A stretch of 64,000 nt of DNA, from contig JBBQXS010000014.1 in NCBI GenBank assembly GCA_038209365.1, forward strand, positions 1 through 64,000, given 5' to 3'. Below the pieces are notes generated by a model, which saw only the letters and a program-made list of their open reading frames with translations, searched no databases and was not told where the DNA came from. Position numbers and translations under genes: made by a program. Shown one piece after another: positions 59,320-64,000 of this stretch (positions are counted from its first letter, which is position 1; each line of letters begins with the position of its first letter). This stretch comes from DASQHW01 sp038209365 (GTDB taxonomy: Bacteria > Actinomycetota > Acidimicrobiia > IMCC26256 > PALSA-610).

Positions 59320-59922
59320 GTGATGCAACGCGAGGTCCCGCCGCAGGCCGTTCGAGTCCTCGACGCGGCGCTGACGTGCATCGGGCGGGTCGGCCTGGCC
59401 AAGACGACCCTCGACGACGTCGCCCGCGAGGCCGGGTGTGCGCGGGCAACGGTGTACCGCTACTTCCCCGGCAAACAGCAGCTGATCTGCGCGCTGGTCG
59501 AGCGAGAGGTCGCGGCCTTCCGCCAGGGGCTGCTCGCCGCGGCCCAGGACGCCCCGTCCCTCGGCGAAGCGGTCACGACGATCATCACCGCCGCGGCCGG
59601 TGCCCTGCTGGGCCATCCCGCGCTCACGTTCGTCGCCGCCCACGAGCCCGAGATGCTGCTCCCGTATCTCGCGTTCGAGCGCGAGAGCGCGGTACTGGGT
59701 GCAGCCGCGCAGCTCGTCGCGCCGGCGTTCGCGCCGTTCCTTCCGATCGATCGCGCCACCCGGCTCGCGGAATGGGTGGCGCGCATCACGCTGTCGTACC
59801 TGTGTTGTCCGTCGGAACACGTCGATCTGAACGACGCTTTCCAGGTGCGCGCGCTCGTTGACGATTTCGTATTGCCGGCGACTTGCGTCCCGCCGGCGCT
59901 CTCAAAAGGGGTAACGCCATGA
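59320..59922 (+). CDS. TetR family transcriptional regulator (second)
   Basis: 200 residues. HTH: AVRVLDAALTCIGRVGLAKT, TLDDVAREAGCARATVYRYF, PGKQQLICALVEREV. The C-terminal domain resembles the first TetR protein in layout, and the pair may be an old duplication. GTG 59320 or ATG 59323 is the start. No ribosome binding site, and the -10 box ends 6 nt before the GTG. The stop overlaps the diiron gene (ATGA), so the regulator and enzyme are co-translated. Confidence 0.92.
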   Translation: MMQREVPPQAVRVLDAALTCIGRVGLAKTTLDDVAREAGCARATVYRYFPGKQQLICALVEREVAAFRQGLLAAAQDAPSLGEAVTTIITAAAGALLGHPALTFVAAHEPEMLLPYLAFERESAVLGAAAQLVAPAFAPFLPIDRATRLAEWVARITLSYLCCPSEHVDLNDAFQVRALVDDFVLPATCVPPALSKGVTP

Positions 59923-61046
59923 CGAGCAATCAAGAGATCCTCGGTCGCAGCGAGATCAACGATCTCGAAGCGATCCTGTCGGTGACCAACAAGGATGTCG
60001 GCGCCAGGTCGCACGCCGTCGGTGCGAATCTCGACGCGGTCTTCACCTGGGACTACGAGCGCAGCCGTCCCGCGCTCGTGAAGCTGTACGAGAAGGCGAA
60101 GACGTCGCAGTGGAACGTGACGACGGACCTCGACTGGTCCATCCCCGTCGACCAGGAGAAGGTCGCGCTCAACAACATGGCGCGCGAGGACGTCCAGTTC
60201 TTCAGCGACGCCGTGGACCTGACCGGCACGCCGTTCGAGAAGTGGACCGAGCAGCAGTGGGTCGAGCTGGCCATCGAGGGACAGAACTGGACGCTTTCGC
60301 AGTTCCTCCACGGAGAGCAGGGCGCGCTCTTGTGCACGGCGCGCATCGTCGAGACCGTGCCGTGGATCGACGCCAAGTACTACGCGGCCACGCAGGTGGT
60401 CGACGAAGCTCGCCATGTCGAGGTGTTCGCCAAGTATCTCGACGAGAAGCTCTCGGGGCACTACCCGATCAATGCCCACCTCGGCCTGCTGCTCGACGAC
60501 ATCCTCGCGGAGAGCCGCTGGGACATGACCTACCTCGGCATGCAGATCATGGTCGAGGGTCTCGCGCTGGCCGCGTTCGGCTTCCTGCACCAGATGACGA
60601 CGGAGCCGCTGCTCAAGCGTCTGTTGCGCTACGTCATGAGCGACGAAGCCCGTCACGTCGCGTTCGGCGTGCTTTCGTTGCAGGAGTACTACAAGGAGCT
60701 CAGCGACGCCGAGATGAAGGACCGCCAGGAGTTCGCGTTCGAGGCGGCCGTGCGCATGCGCGACCGCTTCCTGCAACAGGAAGTCTGGGACCGCATGGGT
60801 GTCCCGGTGAAGGACGCGTTGCAGCTCGTGATGGCCGACGAAGGCCGCGCGATGTTCCAGAACATCTTGTTCTCGAAGATCGTCCCGAACTGCAAGAAGC
60901 TCGGGCTGCTCGAACGCAACGACGGGTGGCTGCGCAAGCGCTTCACCGAGCTCGGCGTGATCCAGTTCGAGGACTGGGTCGACACGGGCGAGGAATACGA
61001 CACGCTCGACGAGGTCGCAAAGGACCGAGAGGCCGCAAGCGCCTGA
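59919..61046 (+). CDS. Ferritin-like diiron oxygenase/desaturase-like protein
   Basis: 375-residue helical protein with two metal-ligand sets: Glu in LHGEQGALLCTA (about 134) and VVDEARHVEVFAKYL (about 161-165), then Glu in VEGLALAAFGFLHQ (about 212) and MSDEARHVAFGVLSL (about 241-245). The paired E...DEARH pattern is that of ferritin-like diiron enzymes such as R2 and AurF-type N-oxygenases. The substrate is unknown; location between TetR and a fatty acid desaturase suggests fatty acyl or lipid oxidation. ATG at 59919 with AAAAGGGG upstream. Confidence 0.85.
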   Translation: MTSNQEILGRSEINDLEAILSVTNKDVGARSHAVGANLDAVFTWDYERSRPALVKLYEKAKTSQWNVTTDLDWSIPVDQEKVALNNMAREDVQFFSDAVDLTGTPFEKWTEQQWVELAIEGQNWTLSQFLHGEQGALLCTARIVETVPWIDAKYYAATQVVDEARHVEVFAKYLDEKLSGHYPINAHLGLLLDDILAESRWDMTYLGMQIMVEGLALAAFGFLHQMTTEPLLKRLLRYVMSDEARHVAFGVLSLQEYYKELSDAEMKDRQEFAFEAAVRMRDRFLQQEVWDRMGVPVKDALQLVMADEGRAMFQNILFSKIVPNCKKLGLLERNDGWLRKRFTELGVIQFEDWVDTGEEYDTLDEVAKDREAASA

Positions 61047-61059
61047 CGGCCAGTCCGGC

Positions 61060-61096
61060 GAACCCCGCCTTCGCAGCAGGAACCCAGCCTTCGCAG
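61060..61096 (+). repeat. 17-bp direct repeats upstream of the desaturase
   Basis: GAACCCCGCCTTCGCAG (61060-61076) and GAACCCAGCCTTCGCAG (61080-61096) differ at one or two bases and are spaced 20 bp, just upstream of the predicted -10. Could be tandem binding sites or a local duplication. Confidence 0.6.
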
Positions 61097-61098
61097 GT

Positions 61099-61122
61099 AT
61101 AGGCTACCTACCAGTCGGTAGG
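61099..61122 (+). promoter_or_regulatory. -10 box and TetR-type operator of the desaturase
   Basis: TATAGG/TAGGCT at about 61099-61105 is followed by CCTACCAGTCGGTAGG (61107-61122), with 6-bp inverted arms around AGTC. The site lies over the expected transcription start, so binding would repress. CTACC...GGTAG operators are common for actinobacterial TetR regulators of lipid genes. Confidence 0.6.
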
Positions 61123-61157
61123 GCGGTCGCGCCCCGCCCGCGACGGAGAGGGGCCGT

Positions 61158-62051
61158 GTGGCCACGAACCTGCTCGAAGCGCCCCAGCCCGAACGCCCCC
61201 GGTCCGAACGCGCGGAGACTCCCGTCGCGCCGCGCGCCGAACGGCGGGTGAACTGGCGCACCTCGATTCCGTTCCTCGCCCTCCAAGCAGTCCCGCTGCT
61301 CGCAATCTTCACCGGCGTCAGCCGGACGGCGCTGATCCTGCTGGCGTGCACGTACTTCGGCAGGATGTTCTTCATCACCGCCGGCTACCACCGGTACTTC
61401 GCGCACCGCAGCTACCGCCTCGGCCGGGTCGCACAGTTCGTGTTCGCCTTCGGCGGCTTGACGTGCGCGCAGAAGGGGCCGCTCTGGTGGGCAGGGCATC
61501 ACCGCAACCACCACAAGTTCTCCGACACCGATCGCGACATCCACTCGCCGCGGGACGGCTTCTGGTGGAGTCACGTGGGTTGGATCCTGTGTGACAAGTA
61601 CGGCGCGACACCGATCGACGACATCAAGGACTTCGCGAAGTATCCGGAACTGCGATGGATGAACGCGCACGACTGGATCGGTCCGTGGTCGCTGGCAGTC
61701 GTGTGCTGGCTGATCGGTGGTTGGAGCGGGCTCGTCGTCGGCTTCTTCGGCAGCACCGTGTTGCTGTGGCACTCGACGTTCCTCGTCAACTCACTCGCGC
61801 ACGTGTTCGGCCGCGGGCGTTACGAAACCGACGACACCAGCCGCAACTCGCTGCTGATCGCTCTCGTGACGGCCGGCGAGGGATGGCACAACAACCATCA
61901 CCGCTACCAGAGCGCCGCGCGCCAGGGCTTCCGGTGGTGGCAGATCGATACGAGCTACTACATCCTGTGGTTGCTCTCGCGGGTCGGGATCGTCCACGAC
62001 CTTCGTCCGGTGCCTCAACGGGTGATCGACGAGGCCCGTCAGCCCCGGTGA
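61158..62051 (+). CDS. Membrane fatty acid (acyl-CoA) desaturase
   Basis: 297 residues. Three histidine boxes of the delta-9 acyl-CoA desaturase family: HRYFAHRSY (about residue 77), HHRNHHKFSDTDRD (about 113) and GEGWHNNHHRYQSAARQGF (about 243), with four membrane segments around them. Introduces a double bond in acyl chains using O2. The GTG at 61158 follows GGAGAGGGG. Probably controlled by the palindrome at 61107 and functionally linked to the upstream diiron gene. Confidence 0.93.
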   Translation: MATNLLEAPQPERPRSERAETPVAPRAERRVNWRTSIPFLALQAVPLLAIFTGVSRTALILLACTYFGRMFFITAGYHRYFAHRSYRLGRVAQFVFAFGGLTCAQKGPLWWAGHHRNHHKFSDTDRDIHSPRDGFWWSHVGWILCDKYGATPIDDIKDFAKYPELRWMNAHDWIGPWSLAVVCWLIGGWSGLVVGFFGSTVLLWHSTFLVNSLAHVFGRGRYETDDTSRNSLLIALVTAGEGWHNNHHRYQSAARQGFRWWQIDTSYYILWLLSRVGIVHDLRPVPQRVIDEARQPR

Positions 62052-62087
62052 TACCTTGCGACCTCGAATGAGCGAGGCGCAGGCCAC

Positions 62088-63758
62088 ATGAGCAGTGAGC
62101 CGGTTCGCATCGTCTTTCTCGGCGGTTTGGGCGAGATCGGTCGGAACTGCTTCTGCCTCGAGATCGGCGACCGCATTCTCGTCGTCGACTGCGGGCTCAT
62201 GTTCCCAGACGCCGACATGCCGGGCATCGATCTCGTCCTGCCCGACTTCACGTATCTGCGTGACAACGCCGACCGGGTGGAAGCGGTATTGCTCACGCAC
62301 GCGCACGAAGACCACGCGGGTGGGCTCGCGTTCCTGCTTCGTGACATCTCGGTGCCGATCTACGGCTCGGGCCTCTCGCTCGCGCTCGCCCGGAACCGCA
62401 TCGAAGAGGCCGGGATGCTGAGCCGCACCGAGCTGATCGAAGTACGCGACGGCGAACGGCGCCGCATCGGTCCGATCGAATGTCAGTTCGTCCCCGTCAC
62501 GCACTCGGTGCCGCACGGCTTCGCGGTCGCGTTCTTCACGCCCGTGGGAACCCTCATCCACACAGGCGACTTCAAGCTCGACCTCACCCCCGTCGACGGT
62601 CGCCGGACCGATCTTGCGCTGCTCGGTGAGCTCGCACGGCGCGACGGTGGCGTACGCCTCTTGCTCTCGGACTCGACCAACGCCGAGCGCCCGGGGTTCA
62701 CACCGTCGGAGTCGACGGTCGGCGCGGCGATGCGGGCGTTGTTCCGCGAGCACGCCGACAAGCGGTTCATCGTCACGAGCTTCGCGTCGCATCTTCACCG
62801 CGTGGAACAGGTCGTGCACGCCGCGGTCGCGCACGGTCGGCGGGTCGCGTTCGTCGGCCGGTCCATGGTCCAGAACGTCGCGCTCGCGCGCGAGCGCGGC
62901 ATCCTCGATATTCCCTCGCACGCCGTGCTCGACATCGAGGAGACCTCGCGGTACGCGCCCGGCGACGTCTGCATCATCTGCACGGGCTCGCAGGGGGAGC
63001 CGATGAGCGCGCTGTCCCTGATGGCGGCCCACGAGCACAAGCACGTGAAGGTCTCGCCCGACGACGTCGTCGTCATCAGCGCACACGCCATCCCGGGCAA
63101 CGAGTCGAACGTGTCGCGGGTCATCGACGCATTGCACCGCGCCGGCGCCGAAGTCGTGCACGATCGCACGTCGCCCGTGCACGTCTCGGGCCACGCGTCG
63201 CAAGAAGAGCTGAAGTTCATGCTCAACCTGGTGTCGCCGGAGTGGTTCGTGCCCGTGCACGGCGAGTACCGCCATCTCGTCCATCACGCCCGGCTCGCCG
63301 AAGAGGTCGGGGTTGCCGCCGATCACGTGCTGGTGTGCGAAGACGGTGACGTGGTCACGCTCACCGAAGACGGCGCCGAAGTCGAGCGGCGCGCGGTTCC
63401 CGCGGGGTACATGTACGTCGACGGCATCGTCGGTGACATCAGCCACGGCGTGTTGCGCGACCGGCGCATGCTGTCGGAAGAAGGCGTGGTCGTCGTCATC
63501 GTGACCGTCGACAAGGTGACCGGGGAGATCGTCACCGGCCCCGAGATCGTCACCCGGGGATGGGTGTACGCGCCCGAGGCGGAAGACCTGCTCGAGGACG
63601 CGAAACAGGTCGTTCGCGCGTCGATTGCGGACGCCGCCAAGGAGGGCGCGACGGACTTCGACACGATGCGCCGCCACGCCCGCCGGTCGCTCGGCCGCTT
63701 CATCGACGAGCGCACCCGCCGCCGGCCGGCCGTCATCCCGGTCGTCATGGAGGTGTAG
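62088..63758 (+). CDS. rnj: Ribonuclease J
   Basis: 556 residues. Metallo-beta-lactamase fold with LTHAHEDHAGGLAFLL (zinc motif, about 70-77), VTHSVPHGFAVAFF, THTGDFKLDLTPVDG-type segment (IHTGDFKLD), beta-CASP region (VTSFASHLHRVEQVVHAAVA), IICTGSQGEPMSALSLMA, and the C-terminal domain with HVSGHASQEELKFMLNLVSP. Processes and degrades mRNA and rRNA with endo- and 5'-exonuclease activity. ATG at 62088. The stop overlaps the next start by one base. Confidence 0.94.
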   Translation: MSSEPVRIVFLGGLGEIGRNCFCLEIGDRILVVDCGLMFPDADMPGIDLVLPDFTYLRDNADRVEAVLLTHAHEDHAGGLAFLLRDISVPIYGSGLSLALARNRIEEAGMLSRTELIEVRDGERRRIGPIECQFVPVTHSVPHGFAVAFFTPVGTLIHTGDFKLDLTPVDGRRTDLALLGELARRDGGVRLLLSDSTNAERPGFTPSESTVGAAMRALFREHADKRFIVTSFASHLHRVEQVVHAAVAHGRRVAFVGRSMVQNVALARERGILDIPSHAVLDIEETSRYAPGDVCIICTGSQGEPMSALSLMAAHEHKHVKVSPDDVVVISAHAIPGNESNVSRVIDALHRAGAEVVHDRTSPVHVSGHASQEELKFMLNLVSPEWFVPVHGEYRHLVHHARLAEEVGVAADHVLVCEDGDVVTLTEDGAEVERRAVPAGYMYVDGIVGDISHGVLRDRRMLSEEGVVVVIVTVDKVTGEIVTGPEIVTRGWVYAPEAEDLLEDAKQVVRASIADAAKEGATDFDTMRRHARRSLGRFIDERTRRRPAVIPVVMEV

Positions 63759-64000
63759 TGGCGAGCCGGACCGCGCTCGTCACGGGCGGCGGCAACGGGG
63801 TCGGCACCGCGATCTGCCGTGCACTCGTCGACGCGGGCGTCTTCGTGTGGGTCAACGACATCTACGAAGAACGCGCGGACAAGGTCGCGGCCGAGCTCGG
63901 TGGTGACACTCACGCCAAGGCGATGAAAGCGGACGTGACGAGTCCTCTCAAGATCACACGCATGCGCGAGGCGACCGGTCCCGTCGACATCCTCGTCAAC
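63758..64000 (+). CDS. Short-chain dehydrogenase/reductase (cut by window end)
   Basis: First 81 residues only. TALVTGGGNGVGTAICRALV is the TGxxxGxG NAD(P)-binding motif, and DVTSPLKITRMREATGPVDI plus LVN leads to the NNAG strand. The catalytic Tyr-Lys lies outside the window. The GTG overlaps the RNase J stop (TAGTG), so it is probably co-transcribed. Substrate unknown. Confidence 0.88.
   Translation, partial: MASRTALVTGGGNGVGTAICRALVDAGVFVWVNDIYEERADKVAAELGGDTHAKAMKADVTSPLKITRMREATGPVDILVN

Overview
The window is a high-GC (roughly two-thirds G+C) stretch of an actinobacterial chromosome. Many genes start with GTG or TTG, and long runs of genes overlap by GTGA or ATGA. The order ffh-rpsP-khpA-rimM-trmD-rplS, then dprA/comM-xerC-whiG-M23-rpsB-tsf-pyrH-frr-cdsA-dxr-rseP-ispG, then proS, then rimP-nusA-infB-DUF503-rbfA-nrnA-truB-ribF-rpsO-pnp-M16-dapB, is the conserved actinobacterial translation and isoprenoid backbone. 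A DUF2469 protein and a WhiG-type sigma factor support this. I infer a deep-branching actinobacterium, possibly Acidimicrobiia, but no rRNA marker is present and the class is not proven. lepB and rnhB are absent between rplS and DUF2469, and ylxR is absent between nusA and infB.

Layout. 1-4.6 kb: signal recognition particle, ribosomal proteins S16 and L19, ribosome maturation and tRNA methylation, DUF2469, YraN. 4.6-7.5 kb, minus strand: two small Cys-rich proteins, DprA and ComM (DNA uptake). 7.6-10 kb: Xer recombinase, WhiG-like sigma factor, a secreted LytM-fold protein that has lost key catalytic residues. 10.2-18.6 kb: S2, EF-Ts, UMP kinase, ribosome recycling factor, CDP-DAG synthase, and the MEP enzymes Dxr and IspG around the site-2 protease RseP. 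18.6-20.6 kb: GNAT, Tat-exported molybdopterin oxidoreductase, membrane cytochrome b. 20.5-26.9 kb, minus strand: a sulfate assimilation operon (sir-cysH-cysD-cysN) followed by a methyltransferase and a hydrolase. The operon is preceded by a promoter, a predicted leaderless 29-codon upstream ORF and a 20-bp palindrome. 27.2-28.9 kb: ProRS.

28.9-32.7 kb is an envelope-stress type locus. A PspC/LiaF-like membrane protein and two small proteins are divergent from a PspC-histidine kinase fusion and its NarL/LiaR-type regulator, with a 14-bp direct repeat at 21-bp spacing between them. 32.7-33.8 kb: a LigC-type DNA ligase. 34-50.7 kb: the rimP-nusA-infB translation cluster through PNPase, an M16 protease, an AidB-like acyl-CoA dehydrogenase (minus) and DapB. 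50.8-55.6 kb: a complete branched-chain amino acid type ABC importer (livGFHMK). 55.6-58.6 kb, minus: bioA-bioF-bioD. 58.6-62 kb: two TetR regulators, a ferritin-like diiron protein and a fatty acid desaturase with a palindromic operator. 62.1-64 kb: RNase J and the start of a short-chain dehydrogenase.

Features that ordinary annotation would miss: (i) several genes have a TANNNT-type -10 box ending 6-8 nt before the start codon and no Shine-Dalgarno sequence, which predicts leaderless mRNAs; (ii) a dispersed repeat family sits just upstream of the trmD, rimP and acyl-CoA dehydrogenase starts and is tandemly amplified (3 x 51 bp) at the last; (iii) an 87-bp in-frame insertion between 18-bp direct repeats lies at the 5' end of the GNAT gene; (iv) a strong intrinsic terminator sits in the rimP leader. 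No tRNA, rRNA, CRISPR array, insertion sequence or prophage was seen.
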